Shown: positions 8,101 to 15,648 of the stretch, in pieces
How positions within the stretch are numbered: the first letter of the stretch is position 1
Layout of the letters: every line of letters starts with the position of its first letter
Origin: Methylorubrum populi
GTDB lineage: Bacteria > Pseudomonadota > Alphaproteobacteria > Rhizobiales > Beijerinckiaceae
Assembly (NCBI GenBank): GCA_036946625.1
Contig: JAQIIU010000001.1
Location: 248,001-312,000 of the forward strand
DNA length: 64,000 bases
Reading direction: 5' to 3'
Position numbers and translations under genes: made by a program
Notes under the pieces: generated by a model
What the model saw: the letters and a program-made list of their open reading frames with translations, nothing else
Told to the model about the DNA's origin: nothing
Databases searched by the model: none

Positions 8101-8430
8101 TCATGCGACCTTGATCTGCTCCGTGGCCTGGATCTTCGAGCCGTCGTCGTCGACCCAGGTGAAGGTCAGCGTCCCCGACTCCTCGGGCTTGAGCTTGAAC
8201 TGGAAGTACGGGTTGGCGGAGACGGCGCTCTCAAGGTCGGCGCTGAAGATCGTCTTGCCGTTGAGGTCGCAGGTGAACTTGTTCAGGATCTTGCGCGGGA
8301 TGGTCTTCCCGTCCTTGTCCTTGCGCTGACCCGATTCCATCGTGTGCGAGACGAGGGTCTTCACCTCGATGACGCCGCCCTTGGCGACTTCCTTCTTGTC
8401 CAGTTTGATCCGCGGCTTCACGTCGGCCAT
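8101..8430 (-). CDS. soxZ: SoxZ, partner of the sulfur carrier SoxY
   Basis: This 109-residue protein has no signal peptide; SoxZ is exported together with SoxY, which carries the Tat signal. The immunoglobulin-like SoxZ sequence is typical: VKTLVSHTMESGQRKDKDGK, FTCDLNGKTIFSADL, and the closing TLTFTWVDDDGS. Length matches the family. It is separated from soxY by 100 bp, unusually wide for this pair, and that gap is filled by a dispersed repeat (8461-8526). Confidence 0.95.
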   Translation of the reverse strand: MADVKPRIKLDKKEVAKGGVIEVKTLVSHTMESGQRKDKDGKTIPRKILNKFTCDLNGKTIFSADLESAVSANPYFQFKLKPEESGTLTFTWVDDDGSKIQATEQIKVA

Positions 8431-8460
8431 GTTGTCCTCCGGGTCTCGTGCTGATCGGCT

Positions 8461-8526
8461 CTAAACTCTTGTTTCGACGTGCTCTCTTGCGCCGAACCGG
8501 TACCCACTTCGGCGGAGAGCGCTCTA
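8461..8526. repeat. Dispersed intergenic repeat inside the soxY-soxZ gap
   Basis: This 66-bp element contains GCGCCGAACCGGTA followed by CCCACTTC and a GAGAGCGCTCTA end. A diverged copy with the same GCGCCGAACCGGTA core lies at 40566-40623. The layout resembles repeats common between genes in Hyphomicrobiales. Here it sits within an operon between two genes whose products form a heterodimer. Confidence 0.6.
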
Positions 8527-8530
8527 GACA

Positions 8531-8989
8531 TCAGCCGCCGCAGCCGCCGATGGTGACCTTCACCTGCTTCACGTCGCTGAAGACCGAGCCGTCGTTCATG
8601 CGGGCGACCGCGATCACGTTCTGGGTCTCGGCGAGCCGGATGCGCGTGTTGGCCTCGGCCACGCTCGATGGCGTGAAGTGGAAGCTGATGACGCCGGGGT
8701 TCGGGTTGCCTTCGGCGACGATCATCACCTCCTCGACGAAGCTCTCCTTCGTCATCGGTGCGTCGACGCTGACCGTCATCGGGACGGTGTTGCCGTTCTC
8801 GGCGATCTCCGGAAGTTCGAGCTTGACCTTGCCCTTGATCGGCTCCTTGCCGCGCGTGAACGCCTTGATGGCCTCGTCGGTGCTGTTCTTCGCCGCGCGC
8901 GCCGGCCCCGCGCGCAGGGTCAGGCTCGTCGCAAGGACGGCTCCGGTGCCGAGGGCGAGGGCTTGGCGGCGGTTCAGGGGAGACATCAT
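8531..8989 (-). CDS. soxY: SoxY, sulfur-carrier subunit
   Basis: This 152-residue protein has a Tat signal (NRRQALALGTGAVLATSL) and the diagnostic C-terminal swinging arm GGCGG, with the substrate-carrying Cys150 third from the end. All Sox intermediates are bound to this cysteine. It is the second gene of the soxXYZAB run and starts 27 bp after soxX. Length and the intact arm indicate a working carrier. Confidence 0.95.
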   Translation of the reverse strand: MMSPLNRRQALALGTGAVLATSLTLRAGPARAAKNSTDEAIKAFTRGKEPIKGKVKLELPEIAENGNTVPMTVSVDAPMTKESFVEEVMIVAEGNPNPGVISFHFTPSSVAEANTRIRLAETQNVIAVARMNDGSVFSDVKQVKVTIGGCGG

Positions 8990-9016
8990 GGTTGCGGTTC
9001 CTTCACGGCTCGCGCG

Positions 9017-9493
9017 TCACTTCAGGGTGGTGAGGTAGGTGACCACGTCCTCGACCTGCTGGGCGGTCAGGATCGGCTTGCCCTGGAACTCGGGGCGGAC
9101 GCGGTTCAGGCCGTCGACCCGGTAGAAGGCCGGCATCACGGTCGCCTCGGTGAAGACGTGCTTGGGGTTGACCACGATCATGCGCAGATGCGCCGCGTCC
9201 CAGCGGCCCGCGACGCCGTCGAGGGAGGGGCCGACCTCGCCGTGGAAGGACTCGGTCTTGAGCGACGAGATTTGGTGACAGCCGAGGCAATTGCCCTGGC
9301 GTCGGTTGGCCACGACCTTGGCTCCGGCGGAGGCGTCGCCGGGCTTGTCGGTCAGCGGATCGGGGATGGCATCGGTGCCATCGACCGCCACGATCTCGAA
9401 TGGGGGAAGCCCGCCCGAGGCCGTCTCGGCTCCGGCGGCGGTCGCGAGAGCGCATGCTCCTGCGATCGCGTAGGCGTGAATCGGCCTGCGCAT
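9017..9493 (-). CDS. soxX: SoxX, monohaem cytochrome c subunit of SoxAX
   Basis: This 158-residue secreted cytochrome has a signal peptide (residues 1-22), a CLGCH motif (Cys69, Cys72, His73) and a probable Met120 axial ligand in ATVMPAFYRVDG. It forms the SoxAX complex with the dihaem SoxA and relays electrons to the respiratory chain. It is the first gene after a 168-bp AT-richer gap below soxW. That gap holds GAATATT-like half sites and the inverted repeat TTCGA-N6-TCGAA, so a promoter for soxXYZAB probably lies there. Confidence 0.93.
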   Translation of the reverse strand: MRRPIHAYAIAGACALATAAGAETASGGLPPFEIVAVDGTDAIPDPLTDKPGDASAGAKVVANRRQGNCLGCHQISSLKTESFHGEVGPSLDGVAGRWDAAHLRMIVVNPKHVFTEATVMPAFYRVDGLNRVRPEFQGKPILTAQQVEDVVTYLTTLK

Positions 9494-9661
9494 CTGGGTT
9501 TCCTCGGTGCGCCGTCTCTGCGGCTTCCGCGACCGTTCGTGGCCGCTCGCATCGCCGCCGGGCCTCCACCCATCGACATATGCGAATTATTGCAAGTTTG
9601 TCCTAGATCGCGTTCGAGTCAAGTCGAAATATTCCTTGAGGCAGGGACGGCGGCCGGCTCT

Positions 9662-10237
9662 CTAGCCCTTCTGTCCGGGGCCGGGGGAGCGCAGGTATTC
9701 GCGCAGGCTCGTCCGTTCGTAGCCGCGCTCGGCCACGAAGGCGAAGGTGCGACGGAAGTCCTCCGGCGCGACATAGCCTTGCATGCGCAGGACCTCCCGC
9801 TCCCGGGGACGCTTGCCCGCGAGCGTCGCCCCGTCGTCAGGGAAGAACTGGAGGGTCGGCGTGAAGCGGACCCCGTACTTCTCCGCGAAGCGCTTCTCGG
9901 ACAGGCGTTCCCCGTCGAAGTCCGTCACCTCCCGCGCGCCGATGATGTTGAGCTGCAGGATCTCGAACCGGTCGCGGACGAAGCCGCTCGTACCCGGATC
10001 CGCGAAATTCACGAGGTGCATCTCCTTGCAATAGGGACATCCCTTCAGCTCCCAGAGCACGGCGAGGCGCTTGCCGCGCTCGTGCGCCGCCTTCAGGTCG
10101 TCGGGCAGGTCGAGGAAGCTTTCGAGGAACCAGGACTGTCGATAGAGGCCGTCATCGCCCTGGATCGGCTCGGCCGCGGCACGTCGCGGCAAGCCGAGCG
10201 CCAGAACGCCCGCGAGGAACCGGCGCCGGGTCGACAT
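9662..10237 (-). CDS. soxW: SoxW-like periplasmic thioredoxin
   Basis: This 191-residue thioredoxin-fold protein has an RR-containing signal (MSTRRRFLAGVLALGL). The redox motif CPYC (Cys67, Cys70) sits in LWELKGCPYCKEMH, and a cis-proline segment is seen in VRFTPTLQFF. In Paracoccus, SoxW with the membrane protein SoxV keeps SoxY reactivated. A ccdA/SoxV-type gene lies 0.5 kb away on the same strand. A 30-bp gap to the divergent 10268 gene contains AAATATTC, a possible half-operator. Confidence 0.82.
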   Translation of the reverse strand: MSTRRRFLAGVLALGLPRRAAAEPIQGDDGLYRQSWFLESFLDLPDDLKAAHERGKRLAVLWELKGCPYCKEMHLVNFADPGTSGFVRDRFEILQLNIIGAREVTDFDGERLSEKRFAEKYGVRFTPTLQFFPDDGATLAGKRPREREVLRMQGYVAPEDFRRTFAFVAERGYERTSLREYLRSPGPGQKG

Positions 10238-10267
10238 GGCGTTTCCTCCAAATATTCTCCTTCATGC

Positions 10268-10657
10268 ATGTGTAGGGTGCTTCGTCGGTGCCTGGCAATC
10301 CGGGGATGGCGACGTTCGGGCGGCCTGCGCCTCTTCTCCGACTGTATCGCGGAACTGTCCGGCCGTTACGTCGCGTTGGACCGGTACTGTCCGGGCAGCC
10401 CGGGTCTCGACGACGCAGCCGAGCGCGCGGAGATCGAAAGCGCGGCGAGCCGCGTCGCCGCGGCCGTGAACCGCTGCGACGCGGAAGCCGGCGAGGCCGT
10501 TCGGTCGGATCCGGAGTTCCGGCGCCTCGCGGACGGGATGGCGGCCAGCCTCGCCAAGGTGGCGTCCGCCGTCGCCGCCCGCGACCCGGCGCTGCTTCAC
10601 CGGCTCCTGATCGAGTTGCGTGCCTTCGAGCGGCTCCTCGCGTTCCGGTACGGATGA
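10268..10657 (+). CDS. Hypothetical protein of the sox locus, 129 residues
   Basis: I do not recognise a family. The frame keeps strong G/C third-position bias throughout and reads as a largely alpha-helical protein: AERAEIESAASRVAAAVNRC, then FRRLADGMAASLAKVASAVA, then LLHRLLIELRAFERLLAFRYG. It has five cysteines (positions 2, 8, 26, 41, 70). It starts 30 bp from the divergent soxW start and converges on ccdA. The exact start is unsure because no good ribosome site precedes 10268. A small regulator or metal/redox accessory protein would fit the place, but nothing shows this directly. Confidence 0.5.
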   Translation: MCRVLRRCLAIRGWRRSGGLRLFSDCIAELSGRYVALDRYCPGSPGLDDAAERAEIESAASRVAAAVNRCDAEAGEAVRSDPEFRRLADGMAASLAKVASAVAARDPALLHRLLIELRAFERLLAFRYG

Positions 10658-10707
10658 GGCTCAAGGCGGCCAAGCCGCGGGGCGCGCCTCCGCCCGGCGG
10701 TAATGGC

Positions 10708-11463
10708 TCACCCGATCCGCCCGAGGACCGGAACGGCGTCCGTCAGCCATGATCCCACGAGGGGCATCCACCCGCCGAAGATGACGACCCCGGTCGCGAC
10801 GAGGGCGATGCCCGTCGTCGCCTCGATGGTGCGTACGTGGCGCCGGAACCGGCCGGCCACCCTCAGGAAGGGGCCGGTGAAGAAGGCGGCGGCGACGAAG
10901 GGCAGGCCGATCCCCGCGGCGTAGGCGGCCAGCAGCCACGCGCCGCGCGCGACCTCGTCCTCCCCGCCGGCAAGCAGCAGGATGGAGGCCAGGACGGGGC
11001 CGACGCAGGGCGTCCAGCCGAACGCGAAGGCGAGCCCCACGAGGAAGGCCCCGACGATGCCCTCCGGGCGGGCCTCGACCTGGAATCGCACGTCGCGCAG
11101 GAGCGGCATCCAGCGGAAGATTCCGATCATGTGGAGGCCGAGCACGACGATCACGACGCCGGCGACGCGCGACAGCACGCCGACGTGGTCCGTCAGGAGC
11201 TGGCCGATGGCGGACGCGCTCGCGCCGAGCGCCACGAAGACCGCCGCGAAGCCGAGCACGAAAGCCAGGGCACGCAGGACGGCGCGGCGCGCGAGCGTGC
11301 GGTCCGGGCGCTCGGCGAGTTCCTGCAACGAGGCGCCGGCCAGGAAGCAGAGATAGGGTGGCACCAGCGGCAGGATGCAGGGCGAGAGGAAGGAGAGCAG
11401 CCCGGCGCCGAAGGCGGTCAGGATCCCGACGTCGGCGGTCACGGCGCTACCCCCCTCGAACAT
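10708..11463 (-). CDS. soxV: CcdA/SoxV-type membrane thiol-electron transporter
   Basis: This 251-residue polytopic membrane protein has about six hydrophobic segments and the two family cysteines, each in a PC motif: SFLSPCILPLVPPYL (Cys29) and FGWTPCVGPV (Cys153). CcdA/SoxV proteins move reducing equivalents from cytoplasmic thioredoxin to periplasmic thioredoxins such as SoxW. The soxV symbol is by context; a general cytochrome-c-maturation CcdA cannot be excluded. It starts 51 bp from the divergent soxS-like gene, and the shared gap is AT-rich (CATATTCG and CTATATTATG). Confidence 0.8.
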   Translation of the reverse strand: MFEGGSAVTADVGILTAFGAGLLSFLSPCILPLVPPYLCFLAGASLQELAERPDRTLARRAVLRALAFVLGFAAVFVALGASASAIGQLLTDHVGVLSRVAGVVIVVLGLHMIGIFRWMPLLRDVRFQVEARPEGIVGAFLVGLAFAFGWTPCVGPVLASILLLAGGEDEVARGAWLLAAYAAGIGLPFVAAAFFTGPFLRVAGRFRRHVRTIEATTGIALVATGVVIFGGWMPLVGSWLTDAVPVLGRIG

Positions 11464-11513
11464 ATTCGACTTTCCCTATATTATGCGCCGGGATGCCGCG
11501 CTTGGGAAGGCTG

Positions 11514-11879
11514 ATGCACGGAACGAGGCGGTCCATGATGGCGGCGGCATGGGGGCTTTTCCTGCTGCCCGCGACGGCCGAGGCCGCCGAACTGCTCATG
11601 TTCGAGCGGCGCGGTTGTCCCTGGTGCAGGGAGTGGAACCAAGTGATCGGCCCGGTCTACCCGAAATCGGACGTCGGCCGGCGGGCGCCGCTGCGTCGTG
11701 TCGACCTCGACGCGGGCATGCCGCCGGGACTCACGCTCAAGCGCCCGATCCGCTACACACCCACGTTCGTCCTCGTCGAGGGCGGGCGCGAGCTGGGCCG
11801 GATCGAGGGTTATCCGGGCGAGGACTTCTTCTGGGGGCGGGCCGAGCGGCTTCTCGGTCGGCTGCCCGCCTCGCCCTGA
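11514..11879 (+). CDS. soxS: SoxS-like periplasmic thioredoxin
   Basis: This 121-residue small thioredoxin-like protein starts from ATG 11514, which gives a normal basic signal peptide (MHGTRRSMMAAAWGLFLLPA). ATG 11535, with a better-spaced GAGG, is the alternative. The redox motif CPWC (Cys35, Cys38) lies in FERRGCPWCREWN, and the cis-proline segment is RYTPTFVLVEGG. In Paracoccus, soxS lies beside soxR and SoxS reductively activates Sox proteins. The same soxS-soxR adjacency is seen here (56 bp apart, same strand). Confidence 0.75.
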   Translation: MHGTRRSMMAAAWGLFLLPATAEAAELLMFERRGCPWCREWNQVIGPVYPKSDVGRRAPLRRVDLDAGMPPGLTLKRPIRYTPTFVLVEGGRELGRIEGYPGEDFFWGRAERLLGRLPASP

Positions 11880-11934
11880 AGCGGCGCGGACGGCACGCCA
11901 CCTGCAAGCGAACGGCCAGGAAGAGGACTGAACG

Positions 11935-12291
11935 ATGCCGCTGCAGCAGGCGGAGACGGCGACGAACGGGACGGCTCCCGGATCCATCGACCTGGATCTG
12001 CTGCTTGCCAACGCCCGGGACGCGAGCGAACTCCTGAAGGCCCTCGCCCACGAGGCGCGGCTCGTCATCCTCTGTCTCCTCGTCGAGGGCGAGCGATCCG
12101 TCTCGGAACTCGAGCAGTTGCTGAACCTGCGCCAGCCCGCCGTCTCGCAGCAGCTCGCACGACTGCGCGCCGACGACCTCGTGGAGGCCCGCCGGGACGG
12201 CAAGAACATCTACTATGCCCTGGCCCGCCCCGAGGTCCGCGAGATCATCGCGGCCTTGCATCGCGCCTTCTGCGAAAGGGGGACGGGCTGA
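11935..12291 (+). CDS. soxR: ArsR-family repressor of the SoxR/SqrR/BigR type
   Basis: This 118-residue winged-helix protein has the recognition-helix region LRQPAVSQQLARLRADDLVE and the wing RRDGKNIYYALA. Cys47 (ILCLLVEGE) and Cys113 (AFCERG) are 66 residues apart, the same spacing as the Cys41/Cys107 pair that forms the polysulfide bridge in SqrR. The metal-site residues of classical ArsR are absent. It therefore likely derepresses sox genes when persulfides appear. Position beside soxS supports the soxR name. Confidence 0.82.
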   Translation: MPLQQAETATNGTAPGSIDLDLLLANARDASELLKALAHEARLVILCLLVEGERSVSELEQLLNLRQPAVSQQLARLRADDLVEARRDGKNIYYALARPEVREIIAALHRAFCERGTG

Positions 12292-12517
12292 CGGTCGTCC
12301 CGGTCCGTGAAGTGGGCGCCTTCGTTTCCCGTGGCATCCTCGGGAACCGGGTCCGAAATGCCATTCTCATCGTTTGCGCCCTCCCGAGCGGGCGCCGTGA
12401 GCATCCTGCACCGCGCGTTGCGTCGAGCAGACGGCGACGAACGCCCGTAACGGTCCCTGCCACTGCCCGAATACGACAAAGGCATAACACGTTGCGGCGG
12501 GCTCGACGCTGAGGCGC

Positions 12518-13570
12518 TCAGGCGTGACGGTCCACGAGGTAGTACAGACCGGCCCGCGCGCCGATGAGAATTGATGTCAGAGCGAGCATCGAGCCGACCG
12601 ATAGCGTCGAGAGCCCACTCAGCCCTTGGCCGATGGTGCATCCCAGGGCGGTCACGCCCCCGGTGCCCATCAGGAACGCCCCGAGGAGATGGCGCTTGAC
12701 CTCGCGCGCGTCGTCGGGGGCCTCCCAGTGGAATTCACCGGCGCTGCGCGCGGCGACGAAGGCGCCGAGGAGGACCCCGACGACGGAGCCTACACCGAAG
12801 TCGACCTTCATTCCGCTGGCGAGCATCGCGTACACCAGCGTGTCGCCGACGGGACGGGCGAAGCTGAAGGAGCCGACCGCGCGCGTCTCGAAGTCGTCGT
12901 GGCCTGCGACCCCGTTCGTCCACCAGCCGGCGACGATGAGGCACCCTATGGCAACGGCGCCGTAGGGGAGCCGTCGGGTCTTCCGGAAGCCGGGCTCGGC
13001 GAGGGCGGCGAAGCCGAGGCCGGCCGCGACCGTGAAGCCCAAGGTGTCGACGCCGTTTCGGTCGAGGCCGAGCAAGGTCCCCAGCCGTTGCGCGCCGGCT
13101 GCCCCGAGATCGACGCTCAGTGCTTCGGCCAGCGCCGCCCGCCCGAACCCGGTCAAGCCGCCGATGGCCATGTATGCGGAGAGGCCCAGCACCAGCAGGA
13201 CGGGAAGTGCCCTCAGGTCGCCGCCGCCGAGGCGCAGCAGGGCCCCGAAGCCGCAGGTCCCCACGAGTGCCATCCCGAACCCGAACATCACGCCGCCGCC
13301 GACCAGCGCTCCCCATTCCAGGCGCGGACTCAGGTAGATGGACCGCGCGAGGTCGAGGCCGGCATACGTTTCCAGCAGGTGGGTGCCCAGGATCGCGATC
13401 CCGGCGGCGAGCATCCAGGCACGGGCCCGTCGCGTGTCCCGCGCGTAGACGGCGTCCTCGACGGCGCCCAGCGTGCAGAACCGCCCGCGGCGGGCGACCG
13501 AACCCAGCAGCGCTCCCAGAACGAAGCCGAGTGCCGCTCGAAGGAGATGCACGGGCAAGATGTCCAGCAT
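12518..13570 (-). CDS. YeeE/YedE (DUF395) family sulfur-compound transporter
   Basis: This 350-residue membrane protein is made of two homologous halves. The signature pieces are RGRFCTLGAVEDAVYARDTR in the first half, GTCGFGALLRLGGGDLRAL in the middle and GCTIGQGLSGLSTLSVGSM in the last. Conserved cysteines (RFCTLG, GTCGFG, LGCTIGQG) match those that relay thiosulfate in characterised YeeE. It lies downstream of the SQR fusion on the same strand, so uptake or export of a sulfur species linked to sulfide oxidation is likely. It starts directly at the end of a degenerate helix-turn-helix sequence. Confidence 0.85.
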   Translation of the reverse strand: MLDILPVHLLRAALGFVLGALLGSVARRGRFCTLGAVEDAVYARDTRRARAWMLAAGIAILGTHLLETYAGLDLARSIYLSPRLEWGALVGGGVMFGFGMALVGTCGFGALLRLGGGDLRALPVLLVLGLSAYMAIGGLTGFGRAALAEALSVDLGAAGAQRLGTLLGLDRNGVDTLGFTVAAGLGFAALAEPGFRKTRRLPYGAVAIGCLIVAGWWTNGVAGHDDFETRAVGSFSFARPVGDTLVYAMLASGMKVDFGVGSVVGVLLGAFVAARSAGEFHWEAPDDAREVKRHLLGAFLMGTGGVTALGCTIGQGLSGLSTLSVGSMLALTSILIGARAGLYYLVDRHA

Positions 13571-13745
13571 CAGCCGAGCCTCGCGGCCGAAGTTGCGACG
13601 GCCTGCGTCGAGGCCGCGACAACCGATGCGCGAGCGATCGCCGCAACGTTCGGGTCTCGATGCCGAGGACGCGCGCGGCCGCAGGCACGTTGGCGCCCAT
13701 GCCGCGAAGGACCGCCTCGGCATCCCTCCGTTCCCGGCGCGCCAT
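13571..13745 (-). pseudogene. Remnant of a Fis-type helix-turn-helix (possible FisR-like activator tail)
   Basis: In one minus frame the text reads DAEAVLRGMGANVPAAARVL then GIETRTLRRSLAHRL, the pattern of the C-terminal Fis-family DNA-binding helix of sigma-54 activators. The frame runs on into the transporter gene without its own stop, and no AAA+ domain precedes it (the SQR fusion ends at 13831). It is therefore a left-over tail. FisR, a sigma-54 activator, controls sulfide-oxidation genes in Cupriavidus, so the fragment may come from such a regulator. Confidence 0.45.
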
Positions 13746-13830
13746 AGCCTTGCATCGCTGCGTCGGCCGGAGGCGCCATCCGGCGCGCGCACGGGATTTC
13801 GAACGCCACGACGGGCACCCGGCGCGGCCT

Positions 13831-15504
13831 TCAAACCGCCAGCTTGGGCTTCGCCATCCACTCGCGCCCCTTGAGCATGCCTTGCCAGTAGATCGGCGGG
13901 AGCATGCGCTCCTTGAGCAGCCACGCGGCTCGGCTCGGCTTCGTGCCGTCGATGAACCAGGATGGGAAGCTGGGGAGGAGCTTGCCGCCGTAGCCGAACT
14001 CGGCGAGCAGGATCTTGCCGCGCTCGACCGTGAGCGGGCACGAGCCGTAGCCATCGTAGACGGCATCCGGCTCCTTGATGAAGCCCATGTCGCGCAGCAG
14101 GTTGTGCGCCACCACCGGCGCCTGCTTGCGCGCCGCGGCGGCGGTCTTGGCGTTCGGCGCGCTGCAGGCGTCGCCCAGCGCGTAGACCTCGGCGAAGCGC
14201 TTGTGGCGCAGGCTCGCCTGGTCCACCTCGACCCAGCCGCCCGAATCCGCCAGGGGGGAGGCCCTGACGAAATCGGGGGCCTGCTGGGGCGGAACGACGT
14301 GGATCATGTCGAACGCGGTCTCGACCGTCGACTTGGTCCCGTCCTCGGCCGTGCACGTGAACCAGGCACGCTTGGCCGGGCCGTCGACGCGCGTGAGGTC
14401 GTGGTTGAAGTGGAGCTTCGCACCGTAGCGCCGGACGTATTCCATCAGCGGCGGCACGTATTCCTTCACGCCGAACAGGCTTGGCGTTGCCGTAAAGAAG
14501 TCGATCCCGATGTCCGCCAGGCGGCCCGCGCGCCGCCAATGGTCCGCGGAGAGGTACATCGCCTTCTGCGGCGCGCCCGCGCACTTGATCGGCATGGGCG
14601 GCTGGGTGAACACGGCCCGGCCTCCGCCGAGGCCCTGGACCAGTTCCCAGGTGTAGGGTGCGAGGTCGAAGCGGTAGTTCGAGGTGACCCCGTTTCGGCC
14701 GAGCGTCTCGTCCAGACCCTCGATGCCCGCCCAGTTGAGCACGAGCCCGGGGGCGACGACGAGGCGGTCGTAGCCGACGGTCCGGCAGCCCTCCAGCACC
14801 ACGGCCTTCTTCTCGGGCTCGAAGGCGACCACCCCGGCCTTGATCCAGGTCACGCCGTCCGGGATCAGCGACACCATGGTTCTGGCGGTCGTGCTCTGCT
14901 CGAACACGCCGGCGCCGACCATCGTCCAGCCGGGCTGATAGCAATGCACGTCGGCCGGGTCGATCAGGGCGACCTCCAGGTCGGGCTTGCGCGCCTTCAG
15001 GCTCGAGGCGGCCGCGATGCCGGCCGCGCCGCCGCCGACGATGACGACGGCGAAGCGTCTCTCGGTTCCCTCTGTCGGTGCGCCGCCGCGCGCCGCGATC
15101 CGCCGGGCCGCGCCGTTCATGTCGTAGCCCGCGGCCTTCGTGGCCGCCAGGATCTCCGGCACGGCGCGGCCGCGCCGTGCCTCGGCCAGCGACCAGAGCG
15201 TCGCCGAGCGCGAGCCGGTGCGGCAGTAGGCGAGGGTCGGCTTCGGCAGGGCGTCCGCCGCAGCCTTGAAGGCCGCGACGTCTTCGTCGGTGATCCCGCC
15301 CGACGTGACGGGCAGGTAGCGCGCGGCGATGCCCGCCTGCCCGGCCAGCCGCTCGATCTCGCCGAAGTTCGGTTGGTCGGGACCCTCGGCATCGGGGCGA
15401 TTGCAGACGATCGACCGGAACCCGGCAGACGCAGCCGCCGGGATGTCGTCAGGCCCGATCTGCGGGGCGACGGCCAAGTCGTCCGTGATGTGCTTGGCGT
15501 CCAT
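13831..15504 (-). CDS. Phosphatase-like domain fused to sulfide:quinone oxidoreductase-type flavoprotein
   Basis: This 557-residue fusion has residues 1-110 as a TIGR01244-type cysteine-phosphatase-like domain with the active loop CRTGSRSA (Cys94), as found fused to sulfur enzymes. Residues 150-557 are an SQR-like flavoprotein with FAD loop VVIVGGGAAGIAAASSL. Cys308 (PIKCAGAPQKAMYL) and Cys447 (GDACSAPNAKTAAA) are at the usual disulfide-shuttle positions, and Cys188 is a third candidate. It should oxidise sulfide to persulfide/polysulfide at the membrane and reduce quinone. It is divergent from the peroxiredoxin-dioxygenase operon across 128 bp. Confidence 0.88.
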   Translation of the reverse strand: MDAKHITDDLAVAPQIGPDDIPAAASAGFRSIVCNRPDAEGPDQPNFGEIERLAGQAGIAARYLPVTSGGITDEDVAAFKAAADALPKPTLAYCRTGSRSATLWSLAEARRGRAVPEILAATKAAGYDMNGAARRIAARGGAPTEGTERRFAVVIVGGGAAGIAAASSLKARKPDLEVALIDPADVHCYQPGWTMVGAGVFEQSTTARTMVSLIPDGVTWIKAGVVAFEPEKKAVVLEGCRTVGYDRLVVAPGLVLNWAGIEGLDETLGRNGVTSNYRFDLAPYTWELVQGLGGGRAVFTQPPMPIKCAGAPQKAMYLSADHWRRAGRLADIGIDFFTATPSLFGVKEYVPPLMEYVRRYGAKLHFNHDLTRVDGPAKRAWFTCTAEDGTKSTVETAFDMIHVVPPQQAPDFVRASPLADSGGWVEVDQASLRHKRFAEVYALGDACSAPNAKTAAAARKQAPVVAHNLLRDMGFIKEPDAVYDGYGSCPLTVERGKILLAEFGYGGKLLPSFPSWFIDGTKPSRAAWLLKERMLPPIYWQGMLKGREWMAKPKLAV

Positions 15505-15626
15505 GGAGTGTTCCTTTCAATATTTAAAATTACATAATGAACTTGATTGACCCGATCATAGGAGATATTGACAAGGGTGCAATCCCCATAATAGCTGGCA
15601 GTGCGCCGTCGAGATGCCGGGACGAA

Positions 15627-15648
15627 CAATATATGATTTCACATATTG
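15627..15648. promoter_or_regulatory. AT-rich palindrome at the start of the persulfide/bd-oxidase operon
   Basis: CAATATATG, a 4-bp spacer, then CACATATTG: 9-bp arms with one mismatch in a very GC-rich genome. It covers the chosen start ATG of the peroxiredoxin gene (15633). A second imperfect repeat (TTCAATAT-N10-ATAATGAA) lies at about 15508-15544 in the same divergent gap. Control by the BigR/SqrR-type repressor encoded inside this operon is likely; binding is inferred. Confidence 0.5.

Noticed and set aside
8045..8104. Longer soxA start overlapping the soxZ stop (ATGA)
   Set aside because: It would place an arginine/proline-rich 20-residue extension before a normal signal peptide; the internal ATG at 8044 has its own GGAG site.
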